Source of the DNA: a virus
Length of the DNA stretch: 41,518 nucleotides
Virus record (IMG/VR): IMGVR_UViG_3300044825_002344
Coordinates: 1-41,518 of that record
Strand: one strand, 5' to 3'
A program made the translations under genes and the position numbers. Position 1 is the first letter of the stretch. Every line of letters starts with the position of its first letter. The notes under the pieces are model-generated. The model did not search any database. It saw nothing but the letters and a program-made list of their open reading frames with translations, and was not told where the DNA came from. Of the stretch, positions 8,884 through 16,632 are shown piece by piece.

Positions 8884-10293
8884 CTACGCGGACTCAAGGG
8901 CTGCAACTTTGGCCTCAAGGATTTCAATCTTGGCCAGCGCCTCTTGCAGTGCCTTTGTTAATGGTGCAATGAATTGGTCATAACGCAGTCCTTGATCACT
9001 ATCGGGATTGCTTGGGTCATCCAAAATCCAACCACCGAAGTCAACGCCAGCAGCATCAACTGCTTCTTTTACTTCTTGCGCTACAAAACCCCAGTGGGTC
9101 CGCTTACCTGGAACTTCTTGATAAATCCAATTTCCTTCGGAGTCTGTCTCGCCAGTTGGCTTGTTGCCTCCAACGATAAACTTATAGGAAACAGGGCGCA
9201 AAGATTTGACAAAATCAACTCCAAGAGATGAAGTGACGATCTCTGTCTTTTGTCTAGCATCGGACGTCTGGATTGTTCCATTTGCAGCGTAGACAGCAAT
9301 CCATCGAAGATTTGTTCCTCCGCCTAGATATACGGCGTTGTCTGTTGCAGGTTGCAGATAACTAGAGTTACTAATCGTACAGGTTCCACTGCTATTAATC
9401 CTCATCCGCTCCGTCGGGCTGCTCGCTCCGTCGGCGGTCGTCGCCAGAACAATTCTGCCCGGAAAATCATTTGTTCCAGTTGTGCCGTCTGCTTGGCAAG
9501 CGATGTAGCCGTACTCACCCGCGCTTGCATCACTAAAAGAAAGAATCCCAACACTTACGCCATTGCCAACTGACGCTGTTGGTAGCGTAGAACCAATGCT
9601 CAGAACACCGATATTTCCGGAGGTGTTCCCTGCTACGTGAAGCTTGCTGAGAGCTGCATTCCCTCCGGTAGGAGCAGAAGACGTGCCAACTAAAAAACGA
9701 CCACTTGAGTCCCAGCGGCCTCTTTCGGTGCCGTTTGTACCAAACAAAACTGGATGCGCTCCACGCGCCCACCCTGCGTACACGTTATTTGAAGAATCTT
9801 GTCCATAAAGCGCGCTGTTAGTTTGAGGCGTATTTCCATTGCCTGCCATCTCAAGCAAGCAGTTCTGGCCTGAACCATTTGCAACCCAAACATCACCACC
9901 AGCGCCATTGCTGACAATGTGTAGCTTAGTGCTAACTGAATTAGTGCCAATCCCTACTCGGCCGCTGCTGTCAATAAACAACCTTCCAGTGCCATTAGTT
10001 GAGATGGCTACTTGGTCTGCACCAGGAGAGTAAATACCTGTGTTGGGGTCATCAACAAAGCTCCATGTTGGAGCAGAAGCGCTCCCTAAAGACTTTGCTT
10101 CAATTTGACCTGCACCATCAATTAGCAGGCGCTGTGTACCACCTGTTGTAAATGCAATCTGATCAGCGCCTGTTGAATAAAGACCAGTGTTTGCGTCCCC
10201 AGTAAATGTAATACTCGGCGTCAATGCACTGCCGCCAGTAAATTCAATTGTTGCTACCTTGCCATCAAGTAGTTGGGCCTTGGTCTGAGACAC
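8884..10293 (-). CDS. Tail fibre with C-terminal S74 intramolecular chaperone
   Basis: A 469-aa trimeric-fibre-type protein. The N-terminal about 110 residues hold two copies of a TGLY/TGIYSPGADQ...RL.ID module. A middle beta region follows. The C-terminus is a peptidase S74 intramolecular chaperone, beginning at TSDARQK near residue 341, with FVKSLRPVSYKF, HWGFVAQEV and a terminal coiled coil (ALAKIEILEAKVAALES). In this family the chaperone drives trimer folding and cuts itself off at the serine of the SDxRxK motif, which is present here. It is probably a receptor-binding fibre. The repeat module is shared with the proteins at 28458-29498 and 30228-30632. Confidence 0.88.
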   Translation of the reverse strand: MSQTKAQLLDGKVATIEFTGGSALTPSITFTGDANTGLYSTGADQIAFTTGGTQRLLIDGAGQIEAKSLGSASAPTWSFVDDPNTGIYSPGADQVAISTNGTGRLFIDSSGRVGIGTNSVSTKLHIVSNGAGGDVWVANGSGQNCLLEMAGNGNTPQTNSALYGQDSSNNVYAGWARGAHPVLFGTNGTERGRWDSSGRFLVGTSSAPTGGNAALSKLHVAGNTSGNIGVLSIGSTLPTASVGNGVSVGILSFSDASAGEYGYIACQADGTTGTNDFPGRIVLATTADGASSPTERMRINSSGTCTISNSSYLQPATDNAVYLGGGTNLRWIAVYAANGTIQTSDARQKTEIVTSSLGVDFVKSLRPVSYKFIVGGNKPTGETDSEGNWIYQEVPGKRTHWGFVAQEVKEAVDAAGVDFGGWILDDPSNPDSDQGLRYDQFIAPLTKALQEALAKIEILEAKVAALESA

Positions 10294-10299
10294 GATCTA

Positions 10300-10485
10300 C
10301 TAAGTTACTTCCTTATCTACAATTTTACATTCACACGACTTGCAATTGTTCGTGCATTTTTTCCTCGCCCACGTACGATCTCCTGGAATTGGCTCCATGC
10401 CTCGTTCCCAGTCATCATATGAATCTTCGTTACGCAACCAACGTGCAAACTCTTCCAAGTACTTACGAATTAACTGCGTGGGCAT
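10300..10485 (-). CDS. Small hypothetical protein with Cys-rich tail
   Basis: A 61-aa product with a helical, acidic N-terminal half (YLEEFARWLRNEDSYDDW). The C-terminus is cysteine-rich (CTNNCKSCEC), with four cysteines in ten residues that could bind a metal. It sits between the S74 fibre and a small virion-type protein, with one to six bases to each neighbour. This packing supports it being real. No family recognised. Confidence 0.55.
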   Translation of the reverse strand: MPTQLIRKYLEEFARWLRNEDSYDDWERGMEPIPGDRTWARKKCTNNCKSCECKIVDKEVT

Positions 10486-10486
10486 C

Positions 10487-10873
10487 TCAGACCCTCATTC
10501 GCATCCGGCGATCCAATTCTAAAACCCTGCGCCGCATTTCCTGAGGCGAAAGAAAAGTAGGTGGTTTGTAGCCAGGAGCACTGCGAACGTCCTGAATCCA
10601 CCGATCAACGGCTGGTGAATCAATATCTGGAGCTAAATCAAAGCTAGGACTTCCTGCAACCTGCTGAGGAGCAGCGTAGTCATAGGCAAAACCTGCGGGC
10701 TCCATGCCGGTACCAGCGGCATAGGCACCGCCACTGCCTTCCGCAAGTGTCGGAATGTCAGTCCCCGTCTGGAAGTAATCCTGGCTACCAAAACCAGATT
10801 TACTCCAGAGCGTTGCTTTGTCTTTTGCCTTACCCCAATTCGGCATTAGAGCAGGGAAATCATTATCTCCCAT
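10487..10873 (-). CDS. Hypothetical virion-associated protein, 128 aa
   Basis: A low-complexity, glycine-, alanine- and proline-rich N-terminal two thirds is followed by a basic helix at the C-terminus (LSPQEMRRRVLELDRRMR). There is no transmembrane segment or catalytic motif. It lies in a tight minus-strand run (1 bp from the downstream gene, 8 bp from the upstream gene). The flexible linker with a terminal helix resembles small phage structural or internal proteins, but this is an inference from composition and neighbours. Confidence 0.55.
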   Translation of the reverse strand: MGDNDFPALMPNWGKAKDKATLWSKSGFGSQDYFQTGTDIPTLAEGSGGAYAAGTGMEPAGFAYDYAAPQQVAGSPSFDLAPDIDSPAVDRWIQDVRSAPGYKPPTFLSPQEMRRRVLELDRRMRMRV

Positions 10874-10881
10874 GATTACAC

Positions 10882-11793
10882 TCAGAAAGAACCTGGATAC
10901 TGCCCAGTGGTGGGGAAATTAGGCATCCCGCTACCTGTTGTCTTTGATGCTTGCCAGGCACGCAGGAGGGGCGCACCACGACCTGCATCCACACGCTCAC
11001 CTTGGGTTAAACCCGAGCCACCACGATCCTCGGTTGGCACCACAGGATTAGCTACAGCTTGGAATAAACCAGGCTGTTCGCGGAACGTACCGGCATAACC
11101 ACCTTCTGATTGAGCACGAGCACCAAACTCTGCAGCACCTTCAGGAGCAGCAGAAGGTGCAGATTCCAACTGGGCCTGCTGTTTTGCATACAGACGTTGA
11201 GCCAACATCGGATTGGCCTGTGCCCATTCTGCTAAGGCTGAACCTTTTTCGTAACCTAATGATTTCTGAATCTCAGGCATGTTGCCACGGCCAGCAGCAC
11301 TTTGGGCGCGGTAATACGTCGAGAGCGATGTATCGGCTGGTGCTTTAGTTTGAGCAGCTAATGATTGCATAGCTGCCAGGTTTTCGGGAGCGCCTTTACC
11401 ACGGGATGCAGCACCGAAATACTGATCCATCTCAGGAGATTGGAAATAACGCTGGAACTGACCTTCTGGTGTCTGAGCGTATTGACTTAAAGCAGCGCGG
11501 TACTGGTCGGATTGAGTTCGATCAGGAGTTACACCATCACGAGTGCCACGGACAATAGGTGTAGGCGCACCACCTGGGCCGTAATAAGAAGGCGTAGGCG
11601 GCCCCATCATCTCACGAGCAGCCGCAGGGCGACCAATATTACCTCTTAAAAGATTTGTGTAATCCTGCGCAGCTCGTTCAGAGCCTAAATAAGCACCAAT
11701 CTTACCGAGAGCGCCAAAAAGGCGGCCTGGCATCGCTTCAACACCACGTGCAAATTCTCTGGAGAATGGACCTGTCTGCTTAAACGGTGCCAT
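10882..11793 (-). CDS. Hypothetical protein, 303 aa, possibly internal or structural
   Basis: A glutamine-, alanine- and glycine-rich protein with short predicted helices and no hydrophobic span. It contains YRAALSQYAQTPEGQFQRYF, QKSLGYEKGSALAEWAQANP and a Pro/Gly-rich C-terminus. The composition is like internal virion or scaffold-type proteins, but no family is recognised. It is the first gene of the leftward run. The minus-strand start at 11793 has a good ribosome-binding site (AAGGA) in the 49-bp divergent gap with the next plus-strand ORF. Related composition occurs in the product at 14700-15146. Confidence 0.6.
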   Translation of the reverse strand: MAPFKQTGPFSREFARGVEAMPGRLFGALGKIGAYLGSERAAQDYTNLLRGNIGRPAAAREMMGPPTPSYYGPGGAPTPIVRGTRDGVTPDRTQSDQYRAALSQYAQTPEGQFQRYFQSPEMDQYFGAASRGKGAPENLAAMQSLAAQTKAPADTSLSTYYRAQSAAGRGNMPEIQKSLGYEKGSALAEWAQANPMLAQRLYAKQQAQLESAPSAAPEGAAEFGARAQSEGGYAGTFREQPGLFQAVANPVVPTEDRGGSGLTQGERVDAGRGAPLLRAWQASKTTGSGMPNFPTTGQYPGSF

Positions 11794-11842
11794 TTAATTA
11801 CAACATCCTTTCTTACAATATTACTACCGCTCAATAACAGCA

Positions 11843-12043
11843 ATGCAAATCATTCAAACATTACCGAATGGCACAACGATTGAATTTGGCGAGGATATAC
11901 ACGGCAATCAAGTTCACCGCGTTTGTACAGCTAGCGGATCGATGTGTCGGTACGTTGAGCCACATCATTGTGCTGCCACATATGCTCAACAATTCGATGA
12001 ATATTACGTTATTAAATCGTCCGAACCGGCTCCAGGGGGCTGA
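11843..12043 (+). CDS. Small hypothetical protein, 66 aa
   Basis: A short beta-rich ORF (TLPNGTTIEFGEDIHGNQVH) with two His-Cys rich patches (VCTASGSMCRYVEPHHC) that could bind a metal ion. It opens the plus-strand accessory island, divergent from the virion gene that starts at 11793. There is no convincing ribosome-binding site, and an overlapping minus-strand frame is also open, so coding status is uncertain. The plus frame is favoured because its residue pattern looks like a folded protein. Confidence 0.45.
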   Translation: MQIIQTLPNGTTIEFGEDIHGNQVHRVCTASGSMCRYVEPHHCAATYAQQFDEYYVIKSSEPAPGG

Positions 12044-12368
12044 GATGGTTTGGGTAGGTAGGCGAGCCTGCCAAAAGCAGTCGTAATCCGCTGCGCTGCA
12101 AGGTTTCTGGTGAACAGGGCTGATTTGATGTTTTTGCTGTTCCATCCCCCTGATCCTTTTACCCGTGTAGTGTTGGGTTAGCGATTGAGTGTACATTTTT
12201 AATGGGTCTCATAAGACGCAGAAAATGTACGGGCAATTGTTAACCCAACTCAATAGTAAAGAATATAAAGACAGGGTGACACCCCCAAAATCGCTCCGTT
12301 TGCCTGTACATGAAACCCTTGACGCAGTAGTAACTTTGCCGTAGGCTGTCCTGAAAAGCGCTCAACCC
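12044..12368 (+). promoter_or_regulatory. Non-coding regulatory gap holding a large palindrome
   Basis: This is the longest clear gene-free stretch in the window (325 bp). It contains the imperfect palindrome described separately at 12170-12251, and a third copy of the TGTACAT hexamer-like word near 12305. A weak sigma-70-like promoter, TTGACG at 12319-12324 with 17 bp to TAGGCT at 12342-12347, lies 21 bp before the ATG of the HNH-like gene. The first 120 bp show no ORF or RNA that I can support. Function as operator or origin is an inference. Confidence 0.4.
12170..12251. repeat. Long imperfect inverted repeat with a nested hairpin
   Basis: Two 31-nt arms (12170-12200 and 12221-12251) are inverted copies identical at 24 of 31 positions. 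They include perfect blocks GTTGGGTTA/TAACCCAAC and GTACATTTT/AAAATGTAC. The 20-nt spacer holds a small GTCT-CATA-AGAC hairpin. There is no U-tract on either side, so it is not a simple terminator. The structure could be an operator, an origin-type cruciform or the end remnant of a mobile element. Confidence 0.7.
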
Positions 12369-13499
12369 ATGACGCTGCACGAGGTTTTCCTCTACGCTGG
12401 GCTCACTCCGGCAGACCAAGTGGCCTTCGCCAAGGCGTTCCAGATCTGCCTCCGCCTCCGTGGGAGGGACAAATGCTGGCCAGCGGACAAGCTGAAGCAC
12501 CCTGCCTTTGAAGGGTTCAGCACGGCAAACCGCACAACCACCGCCTACCTCGGTACAGACGCACGCCCTCTGCTCCTGGCGTTCACAGGACAATTCCAGC
12601 AAGACGGCCAAGTTGCTGTTCGCCGTGCAATCTGCAAATCCCCCTACTGCATCAATCCGATGCACTATTACTGGGGATCACGCGCCAATGTCAGCCTAGA
12701 AAACCAGAAAGACAAAAAGAAACAAGTCTCACCAGAAATTGTTGAGGCGATGCGAGCTGAACGGGCTGAAGGTAAGCGCGTTTTGGATATTGCCAGAAAA
12801 TACAAATTTTCTTACAGCATCACGCGTAGAATCTGCGCTGGAGAGACATATACAAAAATTGATCTACCAGAACAAGAATTCAGTGAGGACTTTCAATGGG
12901 AATTGCTGATTGAAGTTTGCAAAGGGTTAGTAGAAAGGTATCCTTATGAAGCCAGAAATCGTCACCTAGCGGTTCACGTGTCTAATCAACTGGAATGTCC
13001 TTGGCACAAGCCAGGATTGCCGGGTCACAAAGGAAACTTTGGACTCATGGGAGAATGCCTAGACTGCATGGAGGAGATCAAAAGCGGTCGCTGTACCGTT
13101 GACGTGACTCAGTTCAGTCTGGATTGGTACTGGCAAGTAAAACGTTTTTGGGAGCAAGTCGATATCAAGGGAGAAGATGAATGTTGGCCGTGGTTGGGCA
13201 CAACTCGTCGTGGTAAATCTGAGTCCATCGCGTACTTCCCGTCTCCTTTTCACTCCGGCAAAACTCAGTCTGCCCCACGAGTTGCATTCTGGTTGAGCCG
13301 TGGATACACTGGCAAATATAAGGTGTTCAGTCAGCCTGCTTGCGAACCATTTTGCTGTAATCCCAGACATTTAACGATTCGCGAGTTCAAGGATCTACTA
13401 CCACCGGCTAAGATCGAGAAAATCCAACTTCATCATGGCAACATCTTCGACCAATACCGAAAAAACCTCTCACAAATGCAGCCAAATCCTGTCGAGTAA
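12369..13499 (+). CDS. Twin degenerate HNH-fold protein with central HTH
   Basis: A 376-aa protein with two copies of an HNH-endonuclease-like zinc fold. Copy 1 is about residues 30-112 (DKCWPAD, then CKSPYCINPMHYYWGSRANV). Copy 2 is about 258-345 (DECWPWLG, RVAFWLSRGY, then CEPFCCNPRHL). Between them is a helix-turn-helix-like segment (EIVEAMRAERAEGK, DIARKYKFSYSITRRI). Intact phage HNH nucleases have a catalytic His just before the first Cys of the finger (HxC). Here both copies have another residue at that place (AIC and PAC), so cutting activity may be lost and sequence-specific DNA binding kept. It lies just downstream of the palindrome at 12170-12251, suggesting a regulator or relic of a homing nuclease. 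Confidence 0.75.
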   Translation: MTLHEVFLYAGLTPADQVAFAKAFQICLRLRGRDKCWPADKLKHPAFEGFSTANRTTTAYLGTDARPLLLAFTGQFQQDGQVAVRRAICKSPYCINPMHYYWGSRANVSLENQKDKKKQVSPEIVEAMRAERAEGKRVLDIARKYKFSYSITRRICAGETYTKIDLPEQEFSEDFQWELLIEVCKGLVERYPYEARNRHLAVHVSNQLECPWHKPGLPGHKGNFGLMGECLDCMEEIKSGRCTVDVTQFSLDWYWQVKRFWEQVDIKGEDECWPWLGTTRRGKSESIAYFPSPFHSGKTQSAPRVAFWLSRGYTGKYKVFSQPACEPFCCNPRHLTIREFKDLLPPAKIEKIQLHHGNIFDQYRKNLSQMQPNPVE

Positions 13500-13776
13500 C
13501 TACCACCTGCCAGAGAAACAATATTGCGGATGTGTCACCATTGGCAACAAAAATTACTACACTCCGTATTACGACTCCATTGATGAAGCCCGCTTGGAAT
13601 TACGCTGTTTGGAGAAACAACTAAGCTACGAAATTGTTGAAACTGTTCAAGAGGAAGGCTATTATCCTCATCGCGCTATCATGGTAGAAGAACTATATCA
13701 GAAGTCCGGTCGTACCAACGGTCTTTATTCCGGGCTAAATGTAAACGATGGCTCGATTTCTGACGACGCTGCCTGA
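13435..13776 (+). CDS. Hypothetical protein, 113 aa
   Basis: This ORF starts inside the 3' end of the HNH-like gene (65-bp overlap) and overlaps the next gene by 29 bp. The core (YCGCVTIGNKNYYTPYYDSIDEARLELRCLEKQL) alternates short strands and then a helix. That order faintly recalls AP2-type DNA-binding domains that accompany HNH homing nucleases, but the match is too weak to name. No alternative in-frame ATG exists near the overlap, so the long overlap may be real. No function assigned. Confidence 0.5.
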   Translation: MATSSTNTEKTSHKCSQILSSNYHLPEKQYCGCVTIGNKNYYTPYYDSIDEARLELRCLEKQLSYEIVETVQEEGYYPHRAIMVEELYQKSGRTNGLYSGLNVNDGSISDDAA

Positions 13777-14419
13777 AAACCTCGGGTTTTACAATCTTGG
13801 AACTGTTCAAGCCTACCCCACTGGCGGTACTGGGCCTACAGCCTATGGAAGTACCGGTTACTTTGGTAGTTCACCACTTCCCGCTACTCCTGGTGACAGC
13901 ATTTACACTGCTGTTGACTTGGGCGATTTTAGCACTGCGTTACGAACAGTCACGTTAAACAACACGCATGGTGGATTGACTCGTCGTCAATCCACTTTTT
14001 ATAAAATCAAATTAAATAGACCGCGTTCGGTCCAATTCACACAGAATTTTAATCAATTTTCATATCAAGAAAAAACCAACAGAAACACGCTTTTAGCGTT
14101 TTATCGTGTCCAAGATGGTACGCATCGAGTAGAGCTACCGATCAACGACAGCGGCTATGTATATGATTCAACTGGAATTGAGTACGATTCACAGATACTT
14201 TTAACAAACGACTATCCAATCACAACGCTTGATCCTGGAGAGTACACATTCGTAATTACAAACGATATCCGCTATCAAGAGACAACGTATTCAATCAGTG
14301 TAAATATTGCTGTCACTGACTGGCGGTTCGTGGCGGAATCAGTAGAAGATTCCCTTGATTTCAGGTCTGTTGCTGAATCCGCAGAAACATTCCTTGATTT
14401 CGGCACCCTTGCAGCTTAA
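13748..14419 (+). CDS. Secreted-type beta protein, possibly virion or adhesin (PPC-like)
   Basis: A 223-aa protein with a Gly/Pro/Thr-rich N-terminus. A beta-sandwich-like core follows (LRTVTLNNTHGG, FYKIKLNRPRSVQFTQNF, LDPGEYTFVITNDI). The pattern resembles pre-peptidase C-terminal (PPC) or calcium-binding bacterial surface domains. The C-terminus carries tandem short motifs (RFVAESVEDSLDF, then RSVAESAETFLDF). It is on the plus strand away from the fibre blocks, which is odd for a structural protein and may mark transfer. No signal peptide is visible. Confidence 0.55.
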   Translation: MARFLTTLPENLGFYNLGTVQAYPTGGTGPTAYGSTGYFGSSPLPATPGDSIYTAVDLGDFSTALRTVTLNNTHGGLTRRQSTFYKIKLNRPRSVQFTQNFNQFSYQEKTNRNTLLAFYRVQDGTHRVELPINDSGYVYDSTGIEYDSQILLTNDYPITTLDPGEYTFVITNDIRYQETTYSISVNIAVTDWRFVAESVEDSLDFRSVAESAETFLDFGTLAA

Positions 14420-14458
14420 TAGACGATCTGTTAAGCTACACAAAGCTTATCCATAACC

Positions 14459-14695
14459 ATGAAAGTCGTCACGCTCCAGCAGTTGGAATCTGACTTTGAT
14501 GCCATTTTGGATGATGTGGCAGACAATAAAGAGTATTACCGAATTCAAACGGAACAAGGTGATTTTATGCTTGTCCCGTATGAAGAATATGAGGTACTAA
14601 AAGACACCTACCAGGAGTGGGTTGACGAGCCGCAAATTGACCCGTTTCCACTCCCGGTTGAGTATGTAGGCGACGCAGAACCTGAAAAGATTTAA
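14459..14695 (+). CDS. Phd/YefM-like antitoxin-family protein (orphan)
   Basis: The 78-aa product has the N-terminal dimerisation and DNA-binding pattern of type II antitoxins of the Phd/YefM family: MKVVTLQQLESDFDAILDDV, then a strand pair (YYRIQTEQGDFMLVPYEEYEVL). The C-terminal tail is acidic and proline-rich. No toxin gene (RelE, Doc or PIN type) is next to it; its downstream neighbour is convergent. Phages carry such orphans to neutralise host toxins or as transcription regulators. Which applies here is inference. Confidence 0.7.
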   Translation: MKVVTLQQLESDFDAILDDVADNKEYYRIQTEQGDFMLVPYEEYEVLKDTYQEWVDEPQIDPFPLPVEYVGDAEPEKI

Positions 14696-14699
14696 GGCG

Positions 14700-15146
14700 T
14701 CAACCAGCTTCTGGAATTGTACCTTCAGCCCAAGAAGGCGTTTTAAACGGCGTTTTCTTTGGCTTTTGAGTAATATTCTCCAAAGCCTTGGCGTAACTGA
14801 GCTGTGCTTCTGTTAAGCGATCACGCGCAGCTTCCCTTGCCGGTGCAAACCGGTCTGGAGCCATGAATCCGCGATCGGCGCGACTGAAAAAATCTTCCTG
14901 TGGGATGGACGCCAAATAAGAAGCAGCTTCTTGCGCTTGGATACCTGCTTGCCTTGCTCCTGTTTCTGCTGGCGTGCCAGCTTGCAAGTAGCGCTCCTCA
15001 AGTGCTACGTCAGTATCAGCTTTGATACGGCCTAGCTGCTCAGCCAGATCTTTATAACTTTTCTGTGGAACAACCGACTGCAGCAGCGTTGGCGATGTTG
15101 CTGGCTGCATAACTATGGTTGACGGGCTTGGGGGAGAACCGCCCAT
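14700..15146 (-). CDS. Hypothetical protein, 148 aa, helical
   Basis: Mostly helical and rich in Ala, Gln and Glu (YKDLAEQLGRIKADTDVALEE and ARQAGIQAQEAASYLASIPQE), with a Pro-rich N-terminus and a Pro/Lys-rich C-terminus. It resembles the 303-aa product at 10882-11793 in composition. It is the only minus-strand gene inside the plus-strand island and starts 56 bp from a divergent plus gene. It might be a stray virion protein. No motif was recognised. Confidence 0.5.
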   Translation of the reverse strand: MGGSPPSPSTIVMQPATSPTLLQSVVPQKSYKDLAEQLGRIKADTDVALEERYLQAGTPAETGARQAGIQAQEAASYLASIPQEDFFSRADRGFMAPDRFAPAREAARDRLTEAQLSYAKALENITQKPKKTPFKTPSWAEGTIPEAG

Positions 15147-15202
15147 GGCTGCTACTTGACACGTACTTCTATACTGATTCTATCGGTGACAAACCCGTAG
15201 AA

Positions 15203-15601
15203 ATGTTGGCCACCAACGAAAGCAGCGGGGACCAAAATCAGAACCAGCAACAGCTCGGCATAAGTGATGGGGCGGCGCATGGTCAAAGTTATCCGTTTAT
15301 TGAGGAGTTTAGCGAGTTCTTATCCTCTGTGTCTACCCAGGCGTTGAAATATAAACTTATGACGTACCAACAACGGCTTTTTGCGAAGGCCCTGTGGGAA
15401 GCAGAAAATTATGGGGGGTCGAGATCAAAATGTGAAGCACATCTTAAGGAAATCTACGGCAAAAACTGGCGATCAGTTACGCGAATAGAGGATCATATGG
15501 CCCCAGAGCGCGACTATTGCGAGTATGTTTTGATTTTAGAACATCAACGACAGTGGAACGACGCGCAAGAAAAGGCTAAGATGCAAGCAATCAAAACTTG
15601 A
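15203..15601 (+). CDS. Hypothetical protein, 132 aa (start chosen at internal ATG)
   Basis: The frame opens earlier (ATG at 15119), but that start would overlap the divergent gene at 14700-15146. The ATG at 15203 gives a cleaner divergent gap. The product starts with a Gln/Asn-rich stretch. A helical region follows (FIEEFSEFLSSVSTQALKYK, YQQRLFAKALWEAENYGG), then a basic YGKNWRSVTRIEDHM segment. A TTGACA hexamer at 15156-15161 lies upstream, but its nearest -10 candidates are at poor spacing. The function is unknown; it heads a plus-strand run with the next three genes. Confidence 0.55.
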   Translation: MLATNESSGDQNQNQQQLGISDGAAHGQSYPFIEEFSEFLSSVSTQALKYKLMTYQQRLFAKALWEAENYGGSRSKCEAHLKEIYGKNWRSVTRIEDHMAPERDYCEYVLILEHQRQWNDAQEKAKMQAIKT

Positions 15602-15604
15602 TCA

Positions 15605-16201
15605 ATGCTTCCGGATCCGCCTAGTAGTGCAGAGTGGTTAGACATTCTGGAAACCGTAGATTATGTACCGATTCCTGATGCAGCAAAGACATATCAAAGC
15701 TATCGGTTTACTGATTTAGATATAACTGCTGTCACAATCAGCAACTATAGAGAGAAGCTGGTGCCGTCACTCGCCAAACAAGTCGAAGTATTCGTCCCAC
15801 CAATTGGAAGTTTTGAGACGCTTGACCTGCAAAGGTATCTGGAGCTGGTCTGTAGCTATGAAACCAGCACAACTGATCTGATGATGGGATTATCGCTGGC
15901 CGATCAAATTAGGATCACATTCAGCGATATGAAAACAAGTACAATTTGTGACAGGTTTCCAGAAATTGGCCTTGCCGAAAAACGACGCTATCGTTGCGTG
16001 GCCGAGTACTTAATTCGCCAAGGGGAATTGACAAAGCTGCGAGATGAAAACGGAAAACTGATCAAAAAAATTGGCAACATGCAAAAAGCTGTTGTTCTAT
16101 ACAAGCCACTGCCAAAACTGCTTGAGACGTTGAAGAGGGCCGGTTTAAGCCATCTCATCAAGCAACAAGAAGATAACCGGGAAAATCCCGATCAATCTTG
16201 A
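15605..16201 (+). CDS. Hypothetical protein, 198 aa, possible DNA-binding
   Basis: It follows the previous gene by 3 bp. The C-terminal half has a plausible winged-HTH pattern: CDRFPEIGLAEKRRYRCVAE and YLIRQGELTKLRDENG, followed by a GKLIKKIGNMQK basic stretch. The N-terminal half is a mixed fold without a known motif. It is probably a regulator or accessory replication protein of the accessory island, but this is inferred only from helix patterns. The ORF is clean and closely packed. Confidence 0.5.
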   Translation: MLPDPPSSAEWLDILETVDYVPIPDAAKTYQSYRFTDLDITAVTISNYREKLVPSLAKQVEVFVPPIGSFETLDLQRYLELVCSYETSTTDLMMGLSLADQIRITFSDMKTSTICDRFPEIGLAEKRRYRCVAEYLIRQGELTKLRDENGKLIKKIGNMQKAVVLYKPLPKLLETLKRAGLSHLIKQQEDNRENPDQS

Positions 16202-16227
16202 TAAACTAAACAAACTCTGGAGTATTT

Positions 16228-16632
16228 ATGACAAGCCGTCGCAATAAAATGATCTCGCAGCTCATGAAAGCTAACCCCAGCGAGACCGAGCAGCAGATGA
16301 TTAAGCTGACAATTGAGCGTATTTGCGCTGATATGAGCGAATACTATCGCGGCTTTTACAGCATCGAAGGCCCTGGAGCTATTATTTACGTGCCTAATGC
16401 TGACGAAAAAGACAGCATGTTCTATTTGCCTGTTGATGCATTAATGAATGCGCTTAACGATTTCAACAGTCGCGATATGGAAGGCCCTGCAGAAGTGATG
16501 AAAAAAGCCATCGCCAGAGCCGAATCCTTAGACTCAGAAAAAGAATCCCTTTTCATCATTCAAGATGCAGACCAAATGTCGTTAATTCACTACAAACACG
16601 ACAATCAAGAACATAACTTCATGCGGATGTGA
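16228..16632 (+). CDS. Hypothetical protein, 134 aa
   Basis: A good ribosome-binding site (GGAG, about 8 nt upstream of the ATG) supports this start. The product has a basic helical N-terminus (RRNKMISQLMKANPSETEQQ), a beta region (GPGAIIYVPNADEKDSMFYL) and a helical C-terminal half. It overlaps the next gene's GTG by GTGA, so translation is coupled to the Dam-like protein. The pairing suggests a joint role; nothing recognisable in its own sequence. Confidence 0.55.
   Translation: MTSRRNKMISQLMKANPSETEQQMIKLTIERICADMSEYYRGFYSIEGPGAIIYVPNADEKDSMFYLPVDALMNALNDFNSRDMEGPAEVMKKAIARAESLDSEKESLFIIQDADQMSLIHYKHDNQEHNFMRM

Noticed and set aside
9352-9573. Plus-strand ORF inside the S74 fibre gene
   Set aside because: The minus-strand frame contains the repeat modules and chaperone domain; the plus frame has no motif.
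11861-12196. Minus-strand ORF of 111 aa across the intergenic palindrome
   Set aside because: It runs through the palindrome and has no recognisable protein pattern.
12240-12665. Minus-strand ORF of 141 aa opposite the HNH-like gene
   Set aside because: The plus frame has clear zinc-finger motifs, so this is a shadow.
15156-15186. Promoter TTGACA before the 15203 gene
   Set aside because: The -10 candidates lie 8 bp (TATACT) or 19 bp (TATCGG) after the hexamer, outside normal spacing or with a poor match.
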